NCBI GenBank assembly: GCA_022767285.1 | Contig: JALENY010000022.1 | Coordinates: 20,184-84,183 of the forward strand | DNA length: 64,000 nt | Source of the DNA: Lachnospiraceae bacterium | GTDB lineage: Bacteria; Bacillota; Clostridia; Lachnospirales; Lachnospiraceae | Direction: 5' to 3' | Shown: piece by piece, positions 34,483 to 43,419 of the stretch | Numbering within the stretch: position 1 is the stretch's first letter | Layout: every line of letters begins with the position of its first letter | Notes under the pieces: generated by a model | What the model saw: only the letters and a program-made list of their open reading frames with translations | What the model was told of the DNA's origin: nothing | Databases searched by the model: none | Translations under genes and position numbers: made by a program

Positions 34483-35895
34483 TTACAGATCAAACCCAAA
34501 ATACCGCACTGCATTATTATAGGAGATACCCTTCACGATCTTTTCCAGCGTCTTCCAATCTGCAGGATATTCTCCGTTTTCCACCCACCCGCCTATAAGA
34601 TCACACATAATACGACGGAAATACTCATGTCTCGTGTAGGACAAAAAGCTTCTGGAATCTGTCAGCATGCCGACAAAATTGCCCAGAAGGCCCAGATTTG
34701 CCAGAGAAGTCATCTGGTTTATCATGCCGGTCTTGTTGTCATTAAACCACCATGCGCTGCCCTGCTGAATCTTCCCAATGGCGGAGCTGTCCTGAAAACA
34801 TCCGATGATCGTTCCAATGGCCGCATCGTCTGAAGGATTCAGGGAATAGATGATAGTCTTTGGAAGCTTATCATCCTTTGCCAGAACATTTAAATAATCA
34901 GCCATCTCAGCAGAGGGAGCGTAGTTGCTGATACAGTCAATACCTGCATCCGGTCCAAGTTCACCGAATATTTTCCCGTTGTTGTCACGTTTTACGCCAT
35001 AGTGAAGCTGCATCACCCAGTTTCTCTCATGGTATTCTCTGCCCATGGCAATCATGAATGCTGTTTTAAATTTCCGCTCTTCCATCGCTGTCAGCATGTC
35101 ACCGGCCAGTCTTTTTGCAAAAATTTCTTCCAGTTCTCCTTCGGAAGCCGGTTCATACATCACATAGGGAAGGCCGTGATCCGATACGGTACAGCCGTTT
35201 TCTGCGAAGAAATCCATGCGTTTTTTCAGAGCTTCTTTCAGTGATGCAAAACTGTTAACGGTAACGCCGGATATCTTGCTCAATTTTTTCAGATAATCCG
35301 CATAATCCGGTTTTTCGATATACATTGCCTTGTCCGGTCTCCATGCAGGCAGTATCCGAACGTCAAAAGTTTCGTCCTCTGCGATCTTTTTGTGCCATTC
35401 CAGAGAATCAATGGGATCATCGGTGGTACACACCAGAGTAACATTGGACATTTTAATCATTTTCCGTGCAGTCAGTCCATTCTGCAGTTTTTTATTGCAG
35501 AGGTTCCACACTTCCTCCGCAGTCTCACCGTTTAAGTATCCGTCATAACCGAAAAAGCGCTTCAGTTCCAGATGGCTCCAGTGATACAGCGGATTTCCGA
35601 TAGCCACTTCAAGGGTTTCAGCCCATTTCTGGAATTTTTCCCGGTCGGATGCATCACCTGTGATGTATTTTTCTTCTACACCGTTGGAACGCATCTGGCG
35701 CCATTTATAGTGATCTCCGCCAAGCCATACCTGTGTAATATTGTCAAATTTCACATCCTCATAGATTTCCCGGGGATTCAGATGACAGTGATAATCAAGA
35801 ATCGGCATTGTTTCCGCATATTCATGATACAGTTTCTTCGCTGCATCTGTGGACAAAATAAAATCTTCATCTAAGAATTGTTTCATGATACCCAT
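34483..35895 (-). CDS. uxaC: Glucuronate isomerase
   Basis: Converts D-glucuronate to D-fructuronate (and galacturonate to tagaturonate); 470 residues, normal length. Family stretches include MPILDYHCHLNPREIYED near the N-terminus, CTTDDPIDSLEWHKKI, ILPAWRPDKAM, YHERNWVMQLHYGVKRDNN and LTDSRSFLSYTRHEYFRRIMCDLIG at the C-terminus. The His residues of HCHL and the Asp/His near the end are the metal site of this amidohydrolase-fold enzyme. It is last of the uxuA-uxuB-uxaC run; start supported by GAGGAG. Confidence 0.97.
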   Translation of the reverse strand: MGIMKQFLDEDFILSTDAAKKLYHEYAETMPILDYHCHLNPREIYEDVKFDNITQVWLGGDHYKWRQMRSNGVEEKYITGDASDREKFQKWAETLEVAIGNPLYHWSHLELKRFFGYDGYLNGETAEEVWNLCNKKLQNGLTARKMIKMSNVTLVCTTDDPIDSLEWHKKIAEDETFDVRILPAWRPDKAMYIEKPDYADYLKKLSKISGVTVNSFASLKEALKKRMDFFAENGCTVSDHGLPYVMYEPASEGELEEIFAKRLAGDMLTAMEERKFKTAFMIAMGREYHERNWVMQLHYGVKRDNNGKIFGELGPDAGIDCISNYAPSAEMADYLNVLAKDDKLPKTIIYSLNPSDDAAIGTIIGCFQDSSAIGKIQQGSAWWFNDNKTGMINQMTSLANLGLLGNFVGMLTDSRSFLSYTRHEYFRRIMCDLIGGWVENGEYPADWKTLEKIVKGISYNNAVRYFGFDL

Positions 35896-35994
35896 CTTCT
35901 CCTCTTATTAAAAATTTCGCATTTATCCATATACTATGATGCTGCCTGCGGATTCCTCCGCGTCTTACTCTCTCGTAATCCTGAAAACATCATA

Positions 35995-37602
35995 CTATAC
36001 ATACTTTTTCAAAGTCGCACGAACAGCGCCCGGACCTGCGATCATCTCATTGAAGTAACCGAGCACCTTCTCTGCCATGCCAACTTCATACAGGTTTACG
36101 CCGAAAATTTTTGCATTTTCAAGAATCGGTTTCAAATTCTCCTCTGCAGCAGTATCACCAAGCCTGATGTCAGCAACATACGAACGAACCGTATCCAGAA
36201 GCGGATCCGGACTGAGCTCAAATGCTTCACCTGCATCATTTACCCCCATCAGATACCGAAGCCATCCGGCAAATACCAGCGGAATCAATTTCAGATCGTT
36301 CACATCCAGTTCCTCGGATGTATGATATGCCTTGATGGTCTCACCAAAGCGGATTGCCAGTTTCTGAGATGTATCTGTGGCAATACGCTGTGGTGTATCC
36401 GGCATAAACGGATTCGGAACGCGCACATTCAGCACCGTATCAATAAATTCTTTCGGATCCAGAATACCGGGATTAATTACAACCGGAAGGCCTTCTTTAT
36501 ATCCCACTGTCTCAACCAGTTTCTTCAGTTCATGATCTTTCATTTCCTCTGAAATCTTTTCGTAGCCGAGTATACAGCCAAATACTGCCAGACAGGTGTG
36601 CAGCGGATTTAAGCAGGTGCAGACTTTCATTTTTTCGACTTTATCTACGGTTTCACGTTCTGTAAACATCAGACCGCCCTTTTCCAGATCCGGTCTTCCA
36701 TTTGGAAATGTATCCTCAATGACCAGATATTCACACTCTTCTGCATTTACAAAAGGTGCAACATAGGTACGTTTGGAGGTGATAACCGGCTCCAGTTCCT
36801 CCACACCGTCTTTTTTCAGAATGTCTTCCACAGAGGCATCCGGTCTCGGTGTGATTTTATCAATCATACTCCAGGGGAAAGATACTTTTGATGGATCTTT
36901 TACATATGCTTCAAATTCAGCGTCAACAAGACCGTTTGCAGCCCATTTTTCTGCAAAAGCGGTAATTGCTGCATACAGTTTATCTCCGTTGTGGGAACAA
37001 TTGTCCATGCTTACCATAGCAATCGGTTTTTTGCCTGCCTGAAAACGAGTGTACAAAAGAGCAGCCACCTTGCCGATATAACTTGCGGGTTTTTCCGGGC
37101 CTTTTTCGAAGTCTGCTGCAACAGCCGGAATCATCTCACCGTTGCCCATAACGAGGCTGTAGCCTTTTTCTGTAATGGTAAAACTCGCCATCTGAAGGGA
37201 GTCTTTTGTAAAAATCTCTTTCATGCGGCCAAACTCTGCAGCATTCTCAGAATCCAGAACATGAGACTCCACAACACTGCCAACGACTGTTTTCTCAACA
37301 CTTCCGTTTGCTTTCAGTGTGACAAGAATGCTGTAATCATCATGAGGGCGATTCATTTTCTCAATGATTTCATAATCAAAGCCTTCGGCAACAACCAGAC
37401 CGCGGTCCAGAACACCGTCATTTAAGAGATTCTGAACAACGTTTGCCTGAAAAGCACGGAAAATGTTGCCTGCGCCAAAGTGAATCCAGAAGGGATTTTC
37501 ATAAGTTGCAGCTTTTACTTTTTCACGATCAAATTCCGGAAGAGCATAGCCGCTCTCTTCCCATACGGCCCTGTCCTTAAGGCCCTGTTCATTTAATTTC
37601 AT
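35995..37602 (-). CDS. uxuB: Fructuronate reductase / mannitol dehydrogenase family protein
   Basis: NADH-dependent reduction of D-fructuronate to D-mannonate; 535 residues. The N-terminal nucleotide site is WIHFGAGNIFRAFQANVV, the central part has VSMDNCSHNGDKL, and the catalytic Lys region includes FPWSMIDKITPRPD. The mannitol-dehydrogenase C-terminal domain (CTCLNPLHTCLAVFGCILGYEKI) follows. Sequence alone would also allow a mannitol- or altronate-type enzyme; position between uxuA and uxaC decides for fructuronate. GGAGG lies 9 bases before the ATG. Confidence 0.92.
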   Translation of the reverse strand: MKLNEQGLKDRAVWEESGYALPEFDREKVKAATYENPFWIHFGAGNIFRAFQANVVQNLLNDGVLDRGLVVAEGFDYEIIEKMNRPHDDYSILVTLKANGSVEKTVVGSVVESHVLDSENAAEFGRMKEIFTKDSLQMASFTITEKGYSLVMGNGEMIPAVAADFEKGPEKPASYIGKVAALLYTRFQAGKKPIAMVSMDNCSHNGDKLYAAITAFAEKWAANGLVDAEFEAYVKDPSKVSFPWSMIDKITPRPDASVEDILKKDGVEELEPVITSKRTYVAPFVNAEECEYLVIEDTFPNGRPDLEKGGLMFTERETVDKVEKMKVCTCLNPLHTCLAVFGCILGYEKISEEMKDHELKKLVETVGYKEGLPVVINPGILDPKEFIDTVLNVRVPNPFMPDTPQRIATDTSQKLAIRFGETIKAYHTSEELDVNDLKLIPLVFAGWLRYLMGVNDAGEAFELSPDPLLDTVRSYVADIRLGDTAAEENLKPILENAKIFGVNLYEVGMAEKVLGYFNEMIAGPGAVRATLKKYV

Positions 37603-37632
37603 AACGATTTTCCTCCGACTGATTTTTGATGA

Positions 37633-38706
37633 TTATTTCCGGGTCTGGCTTTTGTCAATTGCTTCCCAAAGGCCGTTCAGGTATGTTGCACCCAGTGCTC
37701 TGTCATAAAGACCATAACCCGGCATAGCAACTTCACCCCAGATCATACGTCCGTGATCCGGACGGATCGGTCCGTCAAATCCAATGTCATACAGCGCTTT
37801 CATGATTTCGTACATATCAAAGGTTCCGTCGGAAGACAGATGAGCTGCCTCCTCGAAATTGGTCGGGGTGATGAACTTCAGGTTACGAACATGCGCAAAA
37901 TGGATTCTTCCTTTCAGGGAACGGATCATATCCGGCAGATCATTTGCCAGATTGGTTCCGTAAGAACCGGAGCAGAAAGTAACACCATTGTGAGGATTGT
38001 CAACCATATCCATCATTCTGTGGATATTATCTTTGTTGATGATGATTCTCGGAAGGCCAAATACGCTCCATGCGGGATCATCCGGATGGATTGCCATATT
38101 GATATCATACCGGTCACATACAGGCATGATTTTTTCCAGGAAGTATTTCAGGTTTTCAAAAAGTTTTTCATCGTCCACATCTTTATACATCGCAAAAAGC
38201 TCTTTTACTTTTGCCATACGTTCCGGCTCCCAGCCCGGCATCACGGTGCCATTCATATCACCTGCGATAGAGTCAAACATTTTATCCGGGTCCAGAGCAT
38301 CCACCGCTTCCTGTGTATAGGCAAGGACAGTTGATCCGTCCGGCCTTACACGGGCCAGTTCGGTTCTGGTCCAGTCAAATACCGGCATAAAGTTGTAGCA
38401 TACCAGATGAATATCTTCTTTACCCAGATTTTCAAGGGTTTCGATATAATTTGCAATATACTGATCGCGATTTCCGCGTCCTGTCTTGATGTCATCATGG
38501 ACATTAACACTCTCAATACCAGCCAGTTCAAGGCCTGCAGCTTCAACTTCTTCTTTCATAGCACGGATTCTCTCGCGGCTCCATACCTCGCCCGGCTGTG
38601 TGTCGTACAGCGTTGTGATGACTCCTGTCACACCCGGTATCTGCCGGATTTGCTGTAAAGTTACTGTGTCAAATTTTGAACCGTACCATCTTAATGTCAT
38701 CTGCAT
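37633..38706 (-). CDS. uxuA: Mannonate dehydratase
   Basis: Dehydrates D-mannonate to 2-keto-3-deoxygluconate; 357 residues. The start MTLRWYGSKFDTVTLQQIRQIPGV, the metal-binding stretches NMAIHPDDPAWSVFGLPRII and CSGSYGTNLANDLPDMI, IHFAHVRNLKF and GPIRPDHGRMIWGE are all hallmarks. First gene of the hexuronate operon; promoter at 38780-38807. The kinase and aldolase that finish the pathway (kdgK, kdgA) are not in this window. Confidence 0.97.
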   Translation of the reverse strand: MQMTLRWYGSKFDTVTLQQIRQIPGVTGVITTLYDTQPGEVWSRERIRAMKEEVEAAGLELAGIESVNVHDDIKTGRGNRDQYIANYIETLENLGKEDIHLVCYNFMPVFDWTRTELARVRPDGSTVLAYTQEAVDALDPDKMFDSIAGDMNGTVMPGWEPERMAKVKELFAMYKDVDDEKLFENLKYFLEKIMPVCDRYDINMAIHPDDPAWSVFGLPRIIINKDNIHRMMDMVDNPHNGVTFCSGSYGTNLANDLPDMIRSLKGRIHFAHVRNLKFITPTNFEEAAHLSSDGTFDMYEIMKALYDIGFDGPIRPDHGRMIWGEVAMPGYGLYDRALGATYLNGLWEAIDKSQTRK

Positions 38707-38779
38707 AATTCTTTTTTCCTTTCTTTTCTTATCTATTCTCTCTTTTACTTCTTATTTCTGTCACATCAATTGTATTTTT

Positions 38780-38834
38780 ATTATAAAAAATGCCAGAAAA
38801 ATGTCCATTGGTATGATTGTTGCATACATTGCAA
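38780..38834 (-). promoter_or_regulatory. uxuA operon promoter and upstream palindrome
   Basis: On the minus strand TGGACA (38802-38807) and TATAAT (38780-38785) are 16 bases apart. A palindrome TTGCATACATTGCAA (38820-38834, arms TTGCA/TGCAA) lies 12 bases upstream of the -35, a position suited to an activator such as the AraC protein encoded at 38941. Confidence 0.6.
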
Positions 38835-38862
38835 AAATTGCGGTTTCATACTATAATATAAA

Positions 38863-38901
38863 GATGTTGGGGGCAAAAGCATTTGACCCCATGATGCCTT
38901 C
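38863..38901. repeat. Dispersed repeat, copy C (short form)
   Basis: 39 bases beginning GATGTTGGGGGCAAAAGC and ending ATGATGCCTTC, nearly identical to the core of copies B and D in reverse complement. It lies between uxuA and the divergent AraC gene, 39 bases before the AraC start, so it is probably in its 5' untranslated region. Confidence 0.85.
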
Positions 38902-38940
38902 TTCTGTTAAAATAATCCAGCCATAACCGGAGGTCTTCTC

Positions 38941-39822
38941 ATGCGAAAAGAACTGCAGACCCAGTTTTCCACCCGTCAGTATATGGTGTCCCGTGATTTT
39001 GAAATCTATTACTACAATGACACAACACTGACAAAAGTTCCTCTTCACACCCACAATTACTATGAATTTTATTTCTTTCTGGAAGGCGACATCAGCATCC
39101 AGATCGATGAGGATCAATATCCGGTCAGCTGCGGAGATGTTATGCTGATCCCTCCCCGCATCAAACATCGTCCCATCATTCACAGTATGGATACTTCTTA
39201 TCGCCGCTTTGTCTTCTGGATCAGCCTGGAATACTGCCAACATCTGATTGAAGAATCCGCCGATTACGCTTTCCTGATGCAGTACGTGGAAACCACAAAA
39301 AAACATCTGTTTCATTTTGATCCGGTTGCGTTCAACGGCATTCAGGGCCGCATTCTCCGGCTTCTGGAAGAAGTGCACTCAAACCGGTTCGGAAAAAATG
39401 CCCGGGTCAATCTTCTGGTTAACGAACTGGTTCTGCATCTGAACCGTGTGGTACACGAAAAGCTCTATTCCAATAAGAAAACAGAAGATTCCCTGTATCA
39501 GAATCTATGTTTGTACATTGAGGAACATCTGGATGAAGATCTGTCCCTGGAGCGGCTGTCACAGGAGTTTTTTGTCAGCAAATATCACATTGCCCATGTT
39601 TTCAAGGATAATCTGGGGCTTTCCATCCACCGGTATGTCACAAAAAAACGTCTGGACGGATGTCAGGAAGCACTTATGGGAAATGCAAATATTACCGATA
39701 CTTATCAGGCTTTCGGCTTCGGAGACTACTCGAGCTTTTACCGGGCTTTTAAAAAAGAATACGGTGTCTCTCCCAAAGAATGGCAGGATATGCACTTTAT
39801 CGGATTTGACAGCCCTCAATAA
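38941..39822 (+). CDS. AraC family transcriptional regulator of the uxu locus
   Basis: 293 residues. The N-terminal cupin sensing domain is HTHNYYEFYFFLEGDISIQIDEDQYPVSCGDVMLIPPRIKH; the C-terminal helix-turn-helix pair is LSLERLSQEFFVSKYHIAHVFK and ITDTYQAFGFGDYSSFYRAFKKEYGVSPKEW. GGAGG is 7 bases before the ATG. It is divergent from uxuA-uxuB-uxaC and convergent with the GPH transporter, so it is the likely uronate-responsive activator of the locus. The inducer is not known. Confidence 0.93.
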   Translation: MRKELQTQFSTRQYMVSRDFEIYYYNDTTLTKVPLHTHNYYEFYFFLEGDISIQIDEDQYPVSCGDVMLIPPRIKHRPIIHSMDTSYRRFVFWISLEYCQHLIEESADYAFLMQYVETTKKHLFHFDPVAFNGIQGRILRLLEEVHSNRFGKNARVNLLVNELVLHLNRVVHEKLYSNKKTEDSLYQNLCLYIEEHLDEDLSLERLSQEFFVSKYHIAHVFKDNLGLSIHRYVTKKRLDGCQEALMGNANITDTYQAFGFGDYSSFYRAFKKEYGVSPKEWQDMHFIGFDSPQ

Positions 39823-39870
39823 TTGCAGTCATGTCACCGTACATATTTTCTTTTCACAGTTTTAAAAAAT

Positions 39871-39900
39871 GGGGCTTCCTTCCAGAAAGCCCCTGCCCTT
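39871..39900. terminator. Bidirectional terminator between AraC and the GPH transporter
   Basis: GGGGCTT (39871-39877) pairs with AAGCCCC (39887-39893). On the minus strand ATTTTTTAAAA follows; on the plus strand TGCCCTTTTC follows. It lies between two convergent genes. Confidence 0.85.
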
Positions 39901-39902
39901 TT

Positions 39903-41297
39903 CTATTTTTTTGCGGCTTTTTCAGCAAGTATCTTTGCGTTGGATTCCACACGCTTTTTATTCAGCGGATACAAAAATGCCAATACGACTGCAAGAAGAG
40001 CAAATCCAATAGCCGGCACGAGACAGGACAGATTGTAAATACCATGGGTAACGTTCGGGTCAAACTGCGTCTCAGCCGTATAACCGATCAGTGTCAGCAG
40101 ACCGCCTGCCACCGCAGAGGAAGCTGCCTGGCCGAGTTTTCTTGCAAAAGAATACACCGAGTAGATCTCACCATCCGAACGTTCTCCTCTCTGAACTTCC
40201 GTATCATCGATAACATCTGTGATCATAGCCCAGCAGATCAGGCTGAATATTCCGAGTCCGATGTAGGAAACCGCGTAAAAGCCTAAAAATACCCATGCAC
40301 TTTTCGTCTGAACAAAGAACAGAACCGCATTTACTGCTGCTCCAAATAAGGACGCTGCAACAGCCAGCTCTTTTCTCCCGAACTTTGTAGATAATTTTAC
40401 GGTAAAGACAGACATAATCAAAATCACAGCTGTTCCTACCAGACCGGCTGCAGACTGAGCAACCGTGTTCCTAAAGTAGTTGGGATATACATATGTGCTC
40501 ATGGTTTGCTGTGTCAGCTGCACCAGAAGCATGCAGACGGAAGCCAGCACAATACCGATCAATGCTTTGTTTGAAATAAGACCTTTTAATAGTTTTACGA
40601 GATCGAATTTTTCTGTTTTCTGCTCAACTTTAACACGTTCCGTACACATTTTGTAACAGAGTATATAGCAGATCACCGCGCCAACAGAGCAGATCAAAGC
40701 AGCAATCGATACCTTGGGACCGGAAAGAACTTTGTTTCCGTTTGCGTCGGTATTATAAACGATAATCGGAAGAACAACACCGATGACCATACCGGCCAGA
40801 GAAGCACCGATTGTGCGAAAGTTGGACAGCTGCGCACGTTCTTTCGGTTCGCCCGAGACTGCAGATGCCATGGAACCGTAAGGAATGTTCACACTGGTGT
40901 AGAACACGCTTCCCCAAAGGAGATAAGTAAAGAACATCCAGAAGATCTTAAATGCCATCGGCATATTCCGGAACCAGCTCGCGTACATTAAGAAAGAAGC
41001 CACGGCCACCGGCCCACACATTCTTAAAAGCCACGGCTTGAATTTACCATTTGCAGTTGCTTTGCTTCGGTCCACGATCTGACCCATGGTTACATCTGTA
41101 ATCGCATCCACAAAACGGGCCAAAGTCATCATAATACCTACCAGACCAACGGATACTCCCATAACGTCTGAGTAGAATTTCATCAGCATCATACTAGACA
41201 AAATAAAGGTAAAGTCATTGCCGAAATCACCGAACATATAACCCAATTTATCCGAAATGCCAAAAGGTTTCACTGTCTTGTTTGTTTTCGTTTCCAT
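39903..41297 (-). CDS. GPH-family (glycoside-pentoside-hexuronide) cation symporter
   Basis: 464-residue MFS-type transporter with 12 predicted membrane segments. The N-terminus KLGYMFGDFGNDFTFILSSMMLMKFYSDVMG and the loop FVDAITDVTMGQIVDRSKATANGKFKPWLL are typical of the GPH family (MelB/GusB-like). Directly downstream of and on the same strand as the beta-glucuronidase gene, with the uronate catabolic genes beyond, so it probably imports glucuronides or free glucuronate with a cation. GGGAGG precedes the ATG. Confidence 0.93.
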   Translation of the reverse strand: METKTNKTVKPFGISDKLGYMFGDFGNDFTFILSSMMLMKFYSDVMGVSVGLVGIMMTLARFVDAITDVTMGQIVDRSKATANGKFKPWLLRMCGPVAVASFLMYASWFRNMPMAFKIFWMFFTYLLWGSVFYTSVNIPYGSMASAVSGEPKERAQLSNFRTIGASLAGMVIGVVLPIIVYNTDANGNKVLSGPKVSIAALICSVGAVICYILCYKMCTERVKVEQKTEKFDLVKLLKGLISNKALIGIVLASVCMLLVQLTQQTMSTYVYPNYFRNTVAQSAAGLVGTAVILIMSVFTVKLSTKFGRKELAVAASLFGAAVNAVLFFVQTKSAWVFLGFYAVSYIGLGIFSLICWAMITDVIDDTEVQRGERSDGEIYSVYSFARKLGQAASSAVAGGLLTLIGYTAETQFDPNVTHGIYNLSCLVPAIGFALLAVVLAFLYPLNKKRVESNAKILAEKAAKK

Positions 41298-41386
41298 CCG
41301 GAACCTCCCATTCCTCTTTTTGAATGATTTTATTGAGACTGCATCACTTCTGTTTCTCGCATTATTCTTGTATCATCTACGTCATT

Positions 41387-43219
41387 TTAAAAACTGTCCT
41401 TTTCCTTCTTATAATCCAACGGTATTTTTGTCCAACGGTCTTTCAGCAGATAAGCTGCATCTTTGGGCTGTCTCTGTCTGGTAAATACACCCTTTTTATT
41501 CCCATTTACGCGCATGATCCCCTCAGTAGTCTGAAAATCAGCGAAATTCCATATCTGTTCCCCTTTTACAAAATCGTAAGAGTCAAATACACCGTGCGTC
41601 ATATCCAGATATTCTTTCTGGTACTCCTGGCTCCACATTACGGACGGCAGTTTATGTTCAGAACCCAGCGTGTCTGCACCATACTCACTGAAAATAAACG
41701 GTTTATCCAGATTCAGGGCTTTCCATGCATCCATCTCTTCCCGGAACATCTTTTCCGCATCACATATCTCATTTCCGCCCTTTACATACCATCCGTAATA
41801 ACGATTCAGCGCTATAATATCGCTGAACTGGTAGCATTTGCATACTCCCGGTACGGAATTCATAACCAGCGCAAAGGTCCTGGGACGTTTCTGGGGATCC
41901 AGTTCAATGGCACAGTCAAATATTTCCTTAAAGTACGGAACGGCCGCATCACTTGTAGTCTCCGGCTCATTTAACAGGCTCCATGCAATGACTGAAGGAT
42001 GATTTTTATCCCGGGTGATCATCTCCTCCACCGCCTTTAAGTGCGCTTTTAGGAGAACCGGTGTGGTCTCTTTTTCAAAGAAAGCTGTCTGCTTCCCGGT
42101 ACTTGCTTCCATAAAGTTCATAAGGCTTTCGAACAGACCAACCGCCGGTACCTCATCGATGATCAGGAATCCTTCCCGGTCTGCCATCTGATAGATTTCC
42201 TCGCTGTAGGGATAATGCGATGTGCGGAAAGAGTTTGCACCGATCCACTTCATCAGTTCGAAGTCCCGCTTCATAATACCCATGTTAAAACCACGGCCCA
42301 CGATATCGCTGTCTTCATGTTTTCCGAAACCTTTTAAATAAATCGGCTTTCCGTTGAGAAGAATGCTGGTTCCCTTTACCTCAACGGTGCGGATACCGAT
42401 CTGCTGTTCATATTCATCCACAATTTCCGCATCATCCATAATGCGGACAGACAGTTTATACAGATATGCCGCATGCACTTCCCAGAGATGGGCCGCTTTT
42501 ACTTCCAGAACCCCTTCTTTTCCTTTTGCAGATGCGGTCTCTTTCCCATCTTCATCAAAAAGCTTCACCTGAACCGGATGTTCACCGGTGGTTTTTATCC
42601 TGTAACTTATTTTTGCATCCCCGCCATTCAACTCATATGCAAGGTCAATATCATGCACGGACTCCTTCGGAACAGCCATCAAATGTACAGAACGCTGCAA
42701 ACCGGAATAGTTGTAAAAGTCAAAATACGGTTTTGCCATCTTTCTGCCGTTTGACAAAGTAATCGTCTCACCACAGGGAATATTCGTAACTGTCAGTTCA
42801 TTGTTTACTTTAACAACGACTTTATTATATGCATTGTAACGAACTACATCCGTCACTTTTGCACAGAACGGAAGAAAACCGCCTTCATGGGCTGCCACTT
42901 TTATACCGTTTACAAACACTTCCGCACGGTGAGTCGCTGCCGCAAAACGGATGATCACATCCTTTCCTTCCCATTCTCCGGGCACAAACATATCTTTCTC
43001 GTACCACATATCGCCTGTATACTCACGGATCTCTTTTTCCGTATAGAAATCCTGAAAACTTGCAGGCACCGGTATCATGTCTTTTCCCGGAAATCCTTCC
43101 ACATATCTCTGAGCTTCTCCCTCCGACTTTTCATCCAGAGCAAATTTCCACATACCGTCCATGGAAACAACCCTTCTTGTTAAAGTTACTGTCGGATACA
43201 ACATTGAATACGCCAACAT
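41387..43219 (-). CDS. uidA: Beta-glucuronidase (GH2)
   Basis: 610-residue GH2 hydrolase releasing glucuronate from glucuronides. Jelly-roll domain about 1-180, immunoglobulin-like 180-275, TIM barrel from 276. The acid/base Glu is in SLLNEPETTSDA and the nucleophile in PFIFSEYGADT. The Asn-x-Lys pair that reads the glucuronate carboxylate is present in RVNGNKKGVFTRQRQPKDAA, which separates it from beta-galactosidases. Between VPAVGLF and RDKNHPSVIAW lies a loop of about 40 residues (SLMNFMEASTGKQTAFFEKE), matching the loop-1 class of gut enzymes able to act on small drug and hormone glucuronides. No signal peptide, so cytoplasmic. GGAGG is 7 bases before the ATG. Confidence 0.96.
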   Translation of the reverse strand: MLAYSMLYPTVTLTRRVVSMDGMWKFALDEKSEGEAQRYVEGFPGKDMIPVPASFQDFYTEKEIREYTGDMWYEKDMFVPGEWEGKDVIIRFAAATHRAEVFVNGIKVAAHEGGFLPFCAKVTDVVRYNAYNKVVVKVNNELTVTNIPCGETITLSNGRKMAKPYFDFYNYSGLQRSVHLMAVPKESVHDIDLAYELNGGDAKISYRIKTTGEHPVQVKLFDEDGKETASAKGKEGVLEVKAAHLWEVHAAYLYKLSVRIMDDAEIVDEYEQQIGIRTVEVKGTSILLNGKPIYLKGFGKHEDSDIVGRGFNMGIMKRDFELMKWIGANSFRTSHYPYSEEIYQMADREGFLIIDEVPAVGLFESLMNFMEASTGKQTAFFEKETTPVLLKAHLKAVEEMITRDKNHPSVIAWSLLNEPETTSDAAVPYFKEIFDCAIELDPQKRPRTFALVMNSVPGVCKCYQFSDIIALNRYYGWYVKGGNEICDAEKMFREEMDAWKALNLDKPFIFSEYGADTLGSEHKLPSVMWSQEYQKEYLDMTHGVFDSYDFVKGEQIWNFADFQTTEGIMRVNGNKKGVFTRQRQPKDAAYLLKDRWTKIPLDYKKEKDSF

Positions 43220-43419
43220 CTTTCTACCTCCTTTGCACTCTCATATCCATTGTGTAGGGGCAAGTATAGCATCCTGCCTAAAATACTGTGAGTATAATTT
43301 TTTTGTTTTTTCGCATTTTTTTCATTTTAGGTTGTAATTATCTAAAAATTGTACGATAATAGAGAATAATACTACGAATATAAGAAACTGATTAACCCAG
43401 CAACAAGAGGAGCAATCCT